Shown: piece after piece, positions 34,395 through 43,369 of the stretch | How the letters are laid out: each line of letters starts with the position of its first letter | Position numbering within the stretch: the stretch's first letter is position 1 | NCBI GenBank assembly: GCA_021821885.1 | Contig: JAKARO010000009.1 | Location: 1-64,000 of the forward strand | Direction: 5' to 3' | DNA length: 64,000 nt | DNA from: Pseudomonadota bacterium | Lineage (GTDB): Bacteria > Pseudomonadota > Gammaproteobacteria > Acidithiobacillales > Acidithiobacillaceae | Notes under the pieces: generated by a model | The model's input: only the letters and a program-made list of their open reading frames with translations | Told to the model about the DNA's origin: nothing | Database searches by the model: none | Program-made: the position numbers and the translations under genes

Positions 34395-37299
34395 AGGGGA
34401 CCTCCTTCTGCCGGCTCTGGCCGGGATCGTAAAAGGGCAGGGCGGTGATCCTTGCCCGGACCAGCGCGCCACTGGCAAGACGAATCCGGATGGCTGTGCC
34501 TGCGGCCGCGAGTTCCCTGTCGACCATGGCCATCCCGACCCAGGCGCCGCAGGCAGCGCTGCAGGCAATACTGGTAATTCTCCCGGCAATGCTGCCATCC
34601 TGCACGACCAGACAGGATTCCTCCGGTATGGCCCCTGGAAGGGGGGATTCCAGGACGAAGCCTGCGAGCCTCTGCCTGGGCGGAGTGCGGGACAGGATCT
34701 GGAGACTCCGTTTTCCCACAAAAAAGGGTTTGTCCATGCGGACAGCCCAGTCCAGACCGGCTTCAAAAGGGGTCGTGAGGCCATCCGTGTCCTGGCCGAC
34801 GATCAGGTGGCCCTTTTCCAGACGCAGGATGCGCTGGGCTTCCACGCCAAAGGCACGAATGCCAAAGGCCCTGCCCGCCTGCAGCAGGGCTTTCCAGAGC
34901 GCTGTTCCCATGGAAGACGGCACATGGATTTCGTATCCCCATTCGCCGACAAATCCAACCCGCAGGATGCGCGCCGGAATGCCGGCAACCCGCCCCTGGC
35001 GGACGCCCAGATAGGGAAAGGATGCCGGAGCCAGGTCCACATCCGCCAGCAGGCCCAGAACCTCCCTGGACTTCGGACCGGCGAGGTTGACCGCGGCATG
35101 GGCGCCCGTCAGGTTGGCCAGGGTACAGTCCAGCTGCCAGAGCGTATTCAGGCGGACCAGTTCGCGGTAAAGGCCGGCGGCCCCGGACGAGGTGGTGGTA
35201 AAGTAAAAAAGGTCCCCGGACAGGCGGGCGACGACGCCATCGTCCAGGACGGTGCCGGCTTCATCGCACATTACGGCATAGCGGGTCATTCCGGTCTTCA
35301 GGTTTGCGTAGCGCGGCAGATAGATCCGCTCCAGAAATTCGGCGGCCCCAGGGCCAGACACTTCCAGTTTTCCCAGGGTTCCCACGTCGATCAGGCCGAC
35401 GTTCTGGCGCACGGAGCGCACCTCCGCCTGGATGGCAGCCGCCCGGTCCAGCCCGGCAGACCGGTAATATTCCGGGCGCAGCCATTCTCCTGTGCGCATC
35501 CAGACGGCATCGAGCGCAACATGCTCTTCGTGCATGGGGGTATGGCGTTCAGGGTGGAATCCCCGTCCTGCCAGAATGGCGAGCGGCACCGGATGGAAGA
35601 ACGGTCTTGCGGTCGTCGTGCCTGTCTCCCCCGGGGCGCGTCCGGTGTAATGGGCCAGAATTCGCAGGGCATTCATGCTGGAATGCTTTCCCTGGCTGGG
35701 GCCCATGCCGTTTGTGGTGTACCGTTTCAGCAGTTCCGGGCTGTCGAAGCCTTCCTGGATGGCGTTGGCATAGTCCCGGAGCTGCAGGTCCTCATCCAGA
35801 TCCACAAAATTTTTTCCGGAAGGGTGGGGAACCACCGGCCAGGGATGGCTTGGGCCGGCCGCTTCCAGAAAACGGGGACGGGGCCCGCATTCCCCGTACC
35901 CCAGAAAGGCGGCCGCCTGCTGTCCGGCCGAGGCGCCGTCCTGGAGCCGGTCTCCATAGCCATAGACGCCATTCAGCCGTCCGCAGGCAAAAATGCCCTG
36001 GGGAAATGCGCCTGGCACAAACTGCTGGAGGGTGGTGGAAAACAGCATCCGGGCGCCGGCCTGGTACAGCAGGTTTGCCGCTGGGGCCCAGCCGACGCTG
36101 ACCGCTACCCCGTCGCAGGAAATCTCTTCCAGCCCGGAGCCGGCCAGGGCCTGGCCGCCCTGGAACCGGGCCACCCGTACCCCGGCTACCCCTTTCCCGT
36201 CCGCCGTGGGCATGGCTTCATAGATGCACTTCCCGAAATGGACCGGAACGCCGAGATCCTGGACCCTGCGGCTGGATCCGCTGCCGTCCGCTTCCCGGAA
36301 GTCGAGGATCGCGGCAATCCGGATACCGTGGGCCAGCAGGTCCAGGGCTGCCCGGTAGCCATCGCTGTTCCCGCACAGGACCACCGCGTTTCGCATGGGC
36401 CGTACGGCATACCGGTATATCAGTCTCTGGGCTGCAGAGGCCAGCATTATCCCCGGCAGATCATTGTTCCGGAATACTGCGGGCTGCTCGAAGGCACCCA
36501 TGGCGAAGATGACGGCCCCCGCCCGCAGTTTGGTCATCTTCTGGCCGGATACGAGGGGAATCCAGTGGTCGGCATAATATCCGGCGGCGCAGGTGTCCGC
36601 TCTGGTCCGGATCCTGGGATGCGCCAGCACTTTTGCCCATAGCGCTTCCGTAGTGCGCCACTGGCTGTCGTCTCCCCCGCGCTGGTAGTGGCCGCTTCCC
36701 CCGGGGTGCCCGTTCTCGTCGACCAGCACGACATCGGCCCCCAGGTCCGCGGCAGACAGGGCGGCGGAAAGCCCGGAGGGGCCGGCACCAACGACCGCGA
36801 TGGAGCAGAAATCATGTTCCTTGGCGGTAAACTGGCGGGGCTGGGAAAAATCTACCCGGCCGAGGCCGGTCATGGCGCGGAACAGGCGTTCCCAGTAGGG
36901 GAACAGCCTTTTCCCGTAAAAGGCCTTGTAATAGAAACCTACCGGCAGAAAGGCCGACAGGTGGTCCAGGATGCGGGCACGGTCCCTGGAAAGGCCGCCC
37001 CACGTATTGACCGGGAAAAGCTCCATGCCATTCCGGATCTGGGTGATGTCTGCGCGGATATTGGGGACACCGCCCGACTGCATCATGGCGTTGATGTCGT
37101 GGTTGGCGAGACTGAAGATCCCGCGTGGCCGGTGGTATTTGAAGCTCCGGCCCAGGATTTTCTGCCCGCTGGCCCAGAGCGCGCTGGACACCGTATCCCC
37201 GGAGAATCCGGAAAACGGTTTTCCTTCGAAGGAAAAACACACCGGGGTTTCCCGGTCTATCCACTCCCCCTGTACGGGTGGCAGCCTTTCCCCGGTCAT
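34387..37299 (-). CDS. mgdC: N-methylglutamate dehydrogenase alpha subunit (SoxA-like)
   Basis: A 970-residue subunit, the usual length for heterotetrameric sarcosine-oxidase alpha chains. It has an N-terminal ferredoxin-like region (FEGKPFSGFSGDTVSSALWASG), a dinucleotide-binding domain (VVGAGPSGLSAALSAADLGADVVLVDE), and from about residue 580 a GcvT-like tetrahydrofolate domain (RQNVGLIDVGTLGKLEVSGPGAAEFLERI, FVGEWGYEIHVPSS, ILRLEKGHLIVGQDTDGLTTPFEAGL). The folate domain captures the methyl carbon as 5,10-methylene-THF. Its ATG overlaps the delta stop (ATGA). Confidence 0.9.
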   Translation of the reverse strand: MTGERLPPVQGEWIDRETPVCFSFEGKPFSGFSGDTVSSALWASGQKILGRSFKYHRPRGIFSLANHDINAMMQSGGVPNIRADITQIRNGMELFPVNTWGGLSRDRARILDHLSAFLPVGFYYKAFYGKRLFPYWERLFRAMTGLGRVDFSQPRQFTAKEHDFCSIAVVGAGPSGLSAALSAADLGADVVLVDENGHPGGSGHYQRGGDDSQWRTTEALWAKVLAHPRIRTRADTCAAGYYADHWIPLVSGQKMTKLRAGAVIFAMGAFEQPAVFRNNDLPGIMLASAAQRLIYRYAVRPMRNAVVLCGNSDGYRAALDLLAHGIRIAAILDFREADGSGSSRRVQDLGVPVHFGKCIYEAMPTADGKGVAGVRVARFQGGQALAGSGLEEISCDGVAVSVGWAPAANLLYQAGARMLFSTTLQQFVPGAFPQGIFACGRLNGVYGYGDRLQDGASAGQQAAAFLGYGECGPRPRFLEAAGPSHPWPVVPHPSGKNFVDLDEDLQLRDYANAIQEGFDSPELLKRYTTNGMGPSQGKHSSMNALRILAHYTGRAPGETGTTTARPFFHPVPLAILAGRGFHPERHTPMHEEHVALDAVWMRTGEWLRPEYYRSAGLDRAAAIQAEVRSVRQNVGLIDVGTLGKLEVSGPGAAEFLERIYLPRYANLKTGMTRYAVMCDEAGTVLDDGVVARLSGDLFYFTTTSSGAAGLYRELVRLNTLWQLDCTLANLTGAHAAVNLAGPKSREVLGLLADVDLAPASFPYLGVRQGRVAGIPARILRVGFVGEWGYEIHVPSSMGTALWKALLQAGRAFGIRAFGVEAQRILRLEKGHLIVGQDTDGLTTPFEAGLDWAVRMDKPFFVGKRSLQILSRTPPRQRLAGFVLESPLPGAIPEESCLVVQDGSIAGRITSIACSAACGAWVGMAMVDRELAAAGTAIRIRLASGALVRARITALPFYDPGQSRQKEVPCD

Positions 37300-37556
37300 G
37301 ACGCCGGACTCCCGTAAAGATAGGTTTTCAGCACGTCTCCGGCCCCGGTATCCCGCTCGGCGACAAACCAGGTAGTGCTCGGAACATGGCACCACCATTC
37401 CCGTTTGATTCCCGGAACGCTGTTCCGGCTGAAAACGTAGTCTGCCCATGCCCCGTCGGTACACGTATCGGGGTCGGGAGACTCCCGGATCTCGCCTCCG
37501 TACAGAAATTCCGAAATGGGCCTTTTTCCATGGATCGGACAGTCCATCAGTTTCAT
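37296..37556 (-). CDS. mgdB: N-methylglutamate dehydrogenase delta subunit (SoxD-like)
   Basis: An 86-residue SoxD-like subunit (RPISEFLYGGE, ADYVFSRNS, REWWCHVPSTTWFVAERDT). In sarcosine oxidase this subunit binds zinc through a CPxCG motif near the start; here the motif is CPIHG, so one ligand is changed to histidine. Of the two in-frame starts (37562, 37556) the second fits the GAGG spacing and gives the MKLMDCP beginning typical of the family. It lies 12 bases after mgdA. Confidence 0.85.
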   Translation of the reverse strand: MKLMDCPIHGKRPISEFLYGGEIRESPDPDTCTDGAWADYVFSRNSVPGIKREWWCHVPSTTWFVAERDTGAGDVLKTYLYGSPAS

Positions 37557-37568
37557 TTCCATATCCTC

Positions 37569-38810
37569 TCAGTGGCCAACGGCTGCGGCACCTTTTTCCC
37601 CGGTGAGCGCAAAGTTCCGGAAACGCTCCAGGGAAAATCCGGCAGCCAGCGGATGTTCCCTGCCGGTGGCAATGGTGTGTGCCATGGTTTTTCCGGCGAC
37701 CGGGGTTGCCTTGAAGCCCCAGGTACCCCATCCCGCATCCAGATAAAATCCGCCGATGGGAGTTTTCCCCATGATGGGGGAGAAATCGGGCGTCATGTCG
37801 GCCATGCCGGCCCACTGGCGGACGATCCTGATCTGGGAAAGAAAAGGAAAAAGATCCAGGATATGGGCGGAGAGTCCCTCGGCAAAATCCAGCGTTGACC
37901 GGGTCGAATGCAGTTCATAGGGGTCCAGCGAGGCCCCAAGCACCAGCTCCCCGCGTGCGGACTGGCTGACATAAACGTGCAGGCTTCCTGAAACAACGAT
38001 GGGGTCCAGCCAGGGTTTCACCGGTTCGCTGACCATGGCCTGCAGGGGATGGACACAAACCGGGCTGGTGAGGCCCAGCATGGCGAGGATGCGCGGCGTT
38101 GCGCCCGCCACGGCACACAGGACGCTGTCCGTTTCTATGGTGCCCCGGCTTGTCTGGACCGCATGGATTTTTCCGGACCGCACGGCCAGTCCGAGCACTT
38201 CCGTTTGCTGGTGTATTTCCACGCCACGCCGGTCTGCCCCGCGGGCATATCCCCAGGCCACGGCGTCGTGTCTGGCGATCGCTCCTGGAGCATGGTAGAG
38301 GGCGCCAAGCACGGGGGCGTGCCCGCCGCCCGACAGGTCCATCATGGGCAGCTCGCGGCGCAGGATTTCCCTGTCCACCACTTCCGAGGCGATTCCGTAG
38401 TGCTTGTTGATTTCTGCGCGCAGACGCATGGTGCGCATTGCGGAATCCGAGTGGGCGAGCGTGTAGTGTCCCCGGGTTGCGTAAAAAAGGTTCAGGTCAA
38501 AATCTTCGGAAAGGTCCTGCCACAGGCGTACCGATTCATCGTAGAAGCGCACGCCTTCGGGGGTAATGTAGTTGGACCGGATGATGGTGGTATTTCTTCC
38601 GGTATTCCCCCCGCCTATATACCCCTTCTCGAGAACGCAGACGTTGCGGATTCCATGTTCCCTGGCCAGGTAGTAGGCAGCGGCCAGGCCATGGCCACCC
38701 CCGCCAATGATGACCACGTCGTAGCGGTTCCGCAGTTTTTCCGGACGGGAAAACATCCGCCCGTCCGGATGGGCGGGGTTCATGGCATACCGCAGCAGTC
38801 TCCAGGGCAT
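37569..38810 (-). CDS. mgdA: N-methylglutamate dehydrogenase beta subunit (SoxB-like)
   Basis: A 413-residue flavoprotein of the DAO family. VVIIGGGGHGLAAAYYLA binds FAD, TTIIRSNYITPEG is the sarcosine-oxidase beta signature, and the histidine in IARHDAVAWGYARGA aligns with the residue that covalently holds FMN in that enzyme. It oxidises the N-methyl group of N-methylglutamate, returning glutamate. It starts 14 bases after purU and is the first of the mgdABCD genes. Confidence 0.9.
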   Translation of the reverse strand: MPWRLLRYAMNPAHPDGRMFSRPEKLRNRYDVVIIGGGGHGLAAAYYLAREHGIRNVCVLEKGYIGGGNTGRNTTIIRSNYITPEGVRFYDESVRLWQDLSEDFDLNLFYATRGHYTLAHSDSAMRTMRLRAEINKHYGIASEVVDREILRRELPMMDLSGGGHAPVLGALYHAPGAIARHDAVAWGYARGADRRGVEIHQQTEVLGLAVRSGKIHAVQTSRGTIETDSVLCAVAGATPRILAMLGLTSPVCVHPLQAMVSEPVKPWLDPIVVSGSLHVYVSQSARGELVLGASLDPYELHSTRSTLDFAEGLSAHILDLFPFLSQIRIVRQWAGMADMTPDFSPIMGKTPIGGFYLDAGWGTWGFKATPVAGKTMAHTIATGREHPLAAGFSLERFRNFALTGEKGAAAVGH

Positions 38811-38824
38811 GTGCCATCTCCCGT

Positions 38825-39685
38825 TCAGGTGAACACGACAGTCCGGTTTCCATGCAGGAGGACACGGTTTTCCAGGTGGTACCGTACCCCCCTCGACAGG
38901 ACAATTTTTTCTACATCCCGGCCCATGCGGACGAGATGGTCGGGTGTGTCCGCGTGGTTTACCCGTATCACGTCCTGATCAATGATCGGGCCCTGGTCCA
39001 GGTCTGGCGTGACATAGTGGCAGGTCGCGCCAACCAGCTTGACCCCTTTTGAATAGGCCTGGTGATAGGGCTGGGCGCCAACAAAACTGGGCAGAAAACT
39101 GTGGTGGATGTTGATGATCTTCTGCGGATACCGTTCACAGAAATCGGCCGGAAGAATCTGCATGAACCGGGCAAGCACCATCAGGTCGCCCTTTCCGTTC
39201 TCGAAAATCTCCCGGATGGCCGAAAACGCCCTGGTCTTGTCCCGTTCCGGTACGGGAACGTGGTAAAACGGAATCCCGTGCCATTCGACAAGACCGCGGA
39301 AGGTTTCGTGATTGGAAACGACGCAGGGAATGTCCATGTGCAGCTCTCCACTTCGCCACCGGCCCAGCAGGTCATAAAGACAGTGCCCCTGTCCGGAGAC
39401 AAGGATGATGACGCGTTTCGGTATGCGCTGGTCCGAGATCTGCCACTCCATGCCGAGTTCCCGCGCAAGGGGTGCGAACGACCGGCAAAAATCCCCGATG
39501 CCACCCGCAAGCGAATCGGCCCGGATCTGCTGCCGCATGAAAAAAATACCCTGGCAGGGATCCGCATGGTGGCTGGCTTCCGTAATCCAGCCACCCATGG
39601 CCGCGACCAGGCCGGCTACCCTGGCCACAATCCCGGTCTGGTCCGGGCAGGAAAGCGTCAATGTGCAGGATCCGGAATCTTTCAT
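38825..39685 (-). CDS. purU: Formyltetrahydrofolate deformylase
   Basis: A 286-residue PurU with an N-terminal ACT domain (LTLSCPDQTGIVARVAGLVA) and a C-terminal formyltransferase-fold domain with NIHHSFLPSFVGAQPYHQAY and TPDLDQGPII. It hydrolyses 10-formyl-THF to formate and THF. At the head of a methylamine operon it gives an outlet for the one-carbon units made by MgdABCD and regenerates free THF. The ATG at 39685 follows AGAGGAAACC; the track start 13 codons earlier has no site. Confidence 0.9.
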   Translation of the reverse strand: MKDSGSCTLTLSCPDQTGIVARVAGLVAAMGGWITEASHHADPCQGIFFMRQQIRADSLAGGIGDFCRSFAPLARELGMEWQISDQRIPKRVIILVSGQGHCLYDLLGRWRSGELHMDIPCVVSNHETFRGLVEWHGIPFYHVPVPERDKTRAFSAIREIFENGKGDLMVLARFMQILPADFCERYPQKIINIHHSFLPSFVGAQPYHQAYSKGVKLVGATCHYVTPDLDQGPIIDQDVIRVNHADTPDHLVRMGRDVEKIVLSRGVRYHLENRVLLHGNRTVVFT

Positions 39686-39714
39686 GGTTTCCTCTGGCAG
39701 ACGTCCCTGTGGAA

Positions 39715-39742
39715 AGGATAGCATAATTTAACTACTAATCAA
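39715..39742 (-). promoter_or_regulatory. Sigma-70 type promoter for the purU-mgd-gmaS-mgs operon
   Basis: On the minus strand TTGATT and TATCCT are separated by 16 bases, ending about 30 bases before the purU start codon. The surrounding DNA is AT-rich, unlike its neighbours, and lies between divergent genes, so the cupin regulator next door may bind here. Confidence 0.4.
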
Positions 39743-39803
39743 CTTTATTTCTTTTGATGAAACAATCTTGTCATTCTGGGTGCCAGCTGCAAGAATCCAG
39801 GAT

Positions 39804-40409
39804 ATGGAAAACAGCGATGAAATTACGGAAGGCCTGGAACGCTATATCGGCAGTTCGATGCACAGGCTGCGGACCCGTCAGGGACTGACGATTGCCGACG
39901 TGGCCGAAATTTCCGGGATCAGCCGTGGCATGCTCTCCAAAATTGAAAATGCCCAGACCGCCATGAGCCTGGACACCCTGTCCCGCCTAAGCCGCGCTCT
40001 TGGGGTCTCCCTTTCCGAGCTGTTCCGGAATTACGATGTGCCCGAAGGCGGGGCCCAGATGGTCAAAAGCGGGGAAGGGATGGAAGTCGTCCGCCGGGGA
40101 ACCCGGAAAGGGCATACCTACCATCTTCTTGCCTACAGCCAGGGGCCCGTAAAAAGGTTTGAGCCCTTTCTCATCACCATGGATGACGAGGCGGAGCGTT
40201 TTCCCACTTTCGAGCATCCGGGGGCGGAATTTATCTACATGCTGGGGGGGAAAATCGAATACCGTCACGGGAAGAATCTCTATATGCTGGAGCCCGGGGA
40301 TTCCATGACGTTCAGCGGATCTATCCCCCATGGTCCGGAGAGGCTCGTCCAGCTGCCCATTACTTTCCTGTCCATCATCATCTACGACCAGAACCAGCCA
40401 GTTCCCTGA
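39804..40409 (+). CDS. XRE-cupin transcriptional regulator
   Basis: A 201-residue regulator with a helix-turn-helix (LRTRQGLTIADVAEISGISRGMLSKIENAQTAMSLDTLSRLSRALGVSLSELF) and a C-terminal cupin sensor (HPGAEFIYMLGGKIEYRHGKNLYMLEPGDSMTFSGSIPHGPERL). This architecture is common in regulators of amine and amino-acid catabolism such as PuuR. It is divergent from the methylamine operon, making it the probable regulator, with methylamine-derived metabolites as possible ligands. The start at 39804 is supported by homology more than by the weak AGGA site. Confidence 0.85.
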   Translation: MENSDEITEGLERYIGSSMHRLRTRQGLTIADVAEISGISRGMLSKIENAQTAMSLDTLSRLSRALGVSLSELFRNYDVPEGGAQMVKSGEGMEVVRRGTRKGHTYHLLAYSQGPVKRFEPFLITMDDEAERFPTFEHPGAEFIYMLGGKIEYRHGKNLYMLEPGDSMTFSGSIPHGPERLVQLPITFLSIIIYDQNQPVP

Positions 40410-40452
40410 AGGAACTGGCCGGACCGGTTTTCGCCGGCCGCCAGGACTCCGG

Positions 40453-41865
40453 CTATTTTCTTCCGAGTACCATACCTTCGCTGCCCTCCAGATCCAGTTC
40501 GACCCGCTCGAGAATCACGGGCGATACCCTTTTGATGCGGACCAGCAGAATTCCGCCGGCCGCAAGATAGGCCAGGAATACGTAGGGGAGGATATTGAAA
40601 GGATAGGCCGGAACCGGATAGACGCTGCCGAAAAAGGCACCGGCCATCAGGACCATTCCCGAAATTCCCATAAAAAGGGCCGCGGGGCCCATCGCCCTTT
40701 TCTTGTAAAGATAGATCGGGGCCGCGAGACTGATCAGCAGGTAGACAAAAATAAAACCGAACGTGGCTACCGTTCCCGTGATGGCGTAGGTGTTCATGGC
40801 CCCCCACCCGAGCAGGAAAACCGGTCCCAGGACCGTCAGGATGGAACTGATGGTAACGGCGATGTGGGGTGTCTGGTGGCTTCCATGTACGAGTCCCATG
40901 GACCTGTGGACAAACTGGTATCTCCCCATGGAAAACAGCAGTCGCGAAGCAGCGTTGATGGAGGCGAGCACACAGGCAAAGAGGCTCATGGAGGCAATGG
41001 CGTAGAGCGGTGCCGAGAACGCTTCCATGCCCAGGAATCCGAGCAGGGTTTCCAGGGGGGCGGCATCGTTGCCAAAAACGGTGGTGTTTCCCCTGTAGGC
41101 AACCACCATCAGAAACGCCATGACCGTAAAAAAGGCGCCCGCAAAAAGCATGCTTCCCATAACCGCCCTGGGAATGTTCCGCGTTGGATCCCGGGTCTCC
41201 TTTCCAAGGGTTACGGCACTTTCAAACCCGACAAAAGAAAAGATGGCCAGAACCACCCCCTCAAACATGCCCTTCAGGGGTGCCCCCTGCATGGCAAACT
41301 GGACATGCACCGTTGCGGGATCGTAATTCTTGCCGACCACCAGAAAAACAAGGGCCGTAATTACGGTGACCGATATGGATTCAATCGCCAGGCTGATCCT
41401 GGAAGAAAGTTTTATATCCCGGTAGGCGAGATACCAGGCCAGCGTGCCAAACAGCAGGTAGCTGCCTGCCGGGGGAATCTGTACGCCAAAGGGATGGAGC
41501 GTATTGTTCACAAAAATGGCCAGTCCGGCCAGAAGGGCCATGGCGGTTCCGAGATAGGCCAGTATCAGGGACCAGCCCGCCATGCCGCCCGCTATGGGGC
41601 CCATGGATCTGGAAATGAACACGAAAAAAGAACCGGCAGCAGAAAACCGGCTCGCCAGAACCGACATGTTCAGCCCTACGATAATGAGGGCTATGGTGGC
41701 TATGATGTACACGGCCCAGGTGCCCTGGCCGGCAAGTGCGACAACGGCCCCCATATTCAGGGCAGGGGTCAGGGTGGGTGAAATGTTGGCCAAAGACTGG
41801 CCTATGGCCTCAAAGAAGCCAAGACTCGATTCCTTAAGCGCTTTCTGCTTGACATTGGCTACCAT
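40453..41865 (-). CDS. APC-superfamily amine/amino-acid permease
   Basis: A 470-residue transporter with about 12 membrane helices. FFEAIGQSLANISPTLTPALNMGAVVALAG at the N-terminus and FSFVGFESAVTLGKETRDPTRNIPRAVMGSM in TM6 are classic APC features. It converges on the methylamine regulator gene and might import methylamine-related compounds, glutamate or another amino acid. GGGAGGAAC lies seven bases before the ATG at 41865; the track start far upstream runs through the control region. It is preceded by a sigma-54 type element and an NtrC-like site, indicating induction by nitrogen shortage. Confidence 0.85.
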   Translation of the reverse strand: MVANVKQKALKESSLGFFEAIGQSLANISPTLTPALNMGAVVALAGQGTWAVYIIATIALIIVGLNMSVLASRFSAAGSFFVFISRSMGPIAGGMAGWSLILAYLGTAMALLAGLAIFVNNTLHPFGVQIPPAGSYLLFGTLAWYLAYRDIKLSSRISLAIESISVTVITALVFLVVGKNYDPATVHVQFAMQGAPLKGMFEGVVLAIFSFVGFESAVTLGKETRDPTRNIPRAVMGSMLFAGAFFTVMAFLMVVAYRGNTTVFGNDAAPLETLLGFLGMEAFSAPLYAIASMSLFACVLASINAASRLLFSMGRYQFVHRSMGLVHGSHQTPHIAVTISSILTVLGPVFLLGWGAMNTYAITGTVATFGFIFVYLLISLAAPIYLYKKRAMGPAALFMGISGMVLMAGAFFGSVYPVPAYPFNILPYVFLAYLAAGGILLVRIKRVSPVILERVELDLEGSEGMVLGRK

Positions 41866-41896
41866 GGTTGTTCCTCCCGGGTGAACAATGTTAACT

Positions 41897-41912
41897 AGCA
41901 TGAAACATGCCG
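41897..41912 (-). promoter_or_regulatory. Sigma-54 promoter for the APC permease
   Basis: The minus strand reads CGGCATGTTTCATGCT, with GG-N10-GC spacing, GGCA at -24 and ATGCT at -12. It lies about 32 bases before the permease start codon. Confidence 0.55.
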
Positions 41913-42505
41913 CTTTCAGAAAATAAAAAAACCGATATTTATCAAAATGATGTATATTGCTGGCCAGCCTGTCTGTCGGGGGGCGCGCCAGCGCAATGCA
42001 GGGGCCGGCGGCTGGTGCGGCAATATGGTGCACGGCTGGCCTGGCGCGCATCATTTGGGATCTTCTGCAGAAATCCCGCAGGCATGCGGAGCGCGGGTAG
42101 AGGTGGCCGGGGGAAAACCCGGGAAGGGACACAGCCTTGCGGGATTGCCGGAGGGAGACGGGGAAGGGGCGTGTTCTGCGGGAGATGGCGCTGCCGGAGC
42201 GTGGCTGCCGTGCTACTGCCGGACCTGGGAAGCCTGCACAGGCCGGAAAAGCGGGGTAGCGGCACGGCACTGGCCCCGCCTTCCGGTTTCCCGGAGCGGG
42301 AACAGCCCCGGCACGCCACCAATTACGGTCCGGGCAGAGCTCTGGTGCGGGCCACGGCAAAGTCCTCCTGCCGCCTTCCGCTCCACCGGGATTCCGGACG
42401 GACGCGGGCATAGCATGAAATTTGCGTCCTGTTTCCTGCGCCGTACTTCACATGGTACCTGAAGTGGGAGAGTATTGGAGTGCGAATTGTCATGAGGACC
42501 GCAAG
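41913..42505. other. Intergenic control region between the permease and anbu
   Basis: About 600 bases with no recognisable gene; track ORFs in all frames look like GC-rich shadows. It holds the NtrC-like site at 42016-42032. I find no clear promoter for anbu. Confidence 0.4.
42016..42032. promoter_or_regulatory. NtrC-like enhancer site upstream of the permease
   Basis: TGCGGCAATATGGTGCA matches 14 of 17 positions of TGCACCAAAATGGTGCA. It lies about 105 bases upstream of the permease -24 element, a normal distance for an NtrC enhancer. It may also serve the divergent anbu gene. Confidence 0.5.
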
Positions 42506-43246
42506 ATGACCTACGGCTTGGCCATCCGTGTGGAGGATGGGCTGGTTTTCTGCTCCGACTCGCGTACCAGTGCAGGTACCGACCACATCAATGTCTATTC
42601 CAAGATGCATACGTTTGCCTATCCGGGGAAACGGTTTTTCTGCCTGCTTTCGGCCGGAAACCTCGCGACCACCCAGGCCGTACTGCAAAGACTGCGCAGC
42701 GATATCGCCCAGCCCGGGCAGAGTCTGTGGACAGTGCCCACGCTGTCCGCGGCTGCGGACTATATTGGCCTGATCAGCGCGGATGTCCAGCGGAACCAGT
42801 CCAGCCGGGATAGCGCCAGCACGGTTTTCGAGGCCACCTTTATCCTGGGGGGGCAGATTCAGAGAGGAGAGACCGGCATCTATCTGGTCTATCCCCAGGG
42901 CAACTATATCCACGAGTCGGCAGAACACCCTTTTCTCCAGGTCGGAGAAATCAAGTATGGGAAACCCATACTGGACCGGGTGGTACATTCGGGACTTTCC
43001 CTGGAAACGGCGGGACGCTGTGCCCTGGTCTCCATGAACTCCACCATCCGGAGCAACCTGACGGTGGGGGCCCCCGTAGAACTGCTGTTCTACCGGAACG
43101 GCAGCCTGGAACCATGGAACTACCTGAATCTGGAGGAAGACGACATCTTCTACCGCTCCATTGCCGATTCGTGGAGCCAGGGGCTCACCCGCGCCATGGA
43201 TGCACTCCCGATGTTTCCCTGGGAACAGAAAAACTCTCCCGCCTGA
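42506..43246 (+). CDS. anbu: Anbu-type proteasome-like peptidase
   Basis: A 246-residue Ntn-fold peptidase of the Anbu (ancestral beta subunit) type. It starts MTYGLAIRVEDGLVFCSDSRTSAG, so Thr2 becomes the catalytic nucleophile once Met is removed, and the serine-aspartate-arginine stretch and FFCLLSAGNLATTQAVLQRL fit the family. There is no propeptide. Anbu assembles into open helical rings rather than closed cylinders in studied species; its substrates are unknown. The ATG at 42506 has AGGA eight bases upstream. It precedes ATP-grasp and alpha-E genes, its usual partners. Confidence 0.9.
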   Translation: MTYGLAIRVEDGLVFCSDSRTSAGTDHINVYSKMHTFAYPGKRFFCLLSAGNLATTQAVLQRLRSDIAQPGQSLWTVPTLSAAADYIGLISADVQRNQSSRDSASTVFEATFILGGQIQRGETGIYLVYPQGNYIHESAEHPFLQVGEIKYGKPILDRVVHSGLSLETAGRCALVSMNSTIRSNLTVGAPVELLFYRNGSLEPWNYLNLEEDDIFYRSIADSWSQGLTRAMDALPMFPWEQKNSPA

Positions 43247-43287
43247 ACTCCCCCAGCCACCCCCTTTTGCATCTTCTTGATGCACTT

Positions 43288-43304
43288 CGCACATTTATGG
43301 TGCA
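43288..43304. promoter_or_regulatory. NtrC-like enhancer site upstream of the ATP-grasp gene
   Basis: CGCACATTTATGGTGCA contains a perfect GCAC-N7-GTGC dyad with the ATGGTGCA right half found at the exbB and permease sites. An extra TGCAC half-site lies just upstream. The -24 element is 50 bases away. Confidence 0.5.
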
Positions 43305-43353
43305 CAGACACCGGAAAATAGCGATTTATGGGGACATACCCGCAAATCCAGAC

Positions 43354-43369
43354 CGGCATACACCTTGCA
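43354..43369 (+). promoter_or_regulatory. Sigma-54 promoter for the ATP-grasp/alpha-E genes
   Basis: CGGCATACACCTTGCA has GG-N10-GC spacing, GGCA at -24 and a perfect TTGCA at -12. It lies about 80 bases before the ATP-grasp start, inside the anbu-ATP-grasp gap, so these two genes can be expressed separately from anbu. Confidence 0.6.

Noticed and set aside
29445-39685. Reading the minus-strand operon as sarcosine oxidase plus glutamate synthase
   Set aside because: The GmaS match and the presence of all eight mgd/gma/mgs genes in one run point to the N-methylglutamate pathway instead.
39770-39790. TGGCAC followed by ATGAC on the minus strand before purU
   Set aside because: The -24 half is perfect but the -12 lacks the GC and TTGC. 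A sigma-70 type promoter lies closer to the gene.
42475-42490. Sigma-54 like element (TTGGAGTGCGAATTGT) before anbu
   Set aside because: The invariant GC is GT, the -24 is poor, and transcription would begin almost at the start codon, leaving no room for the ribosome site.
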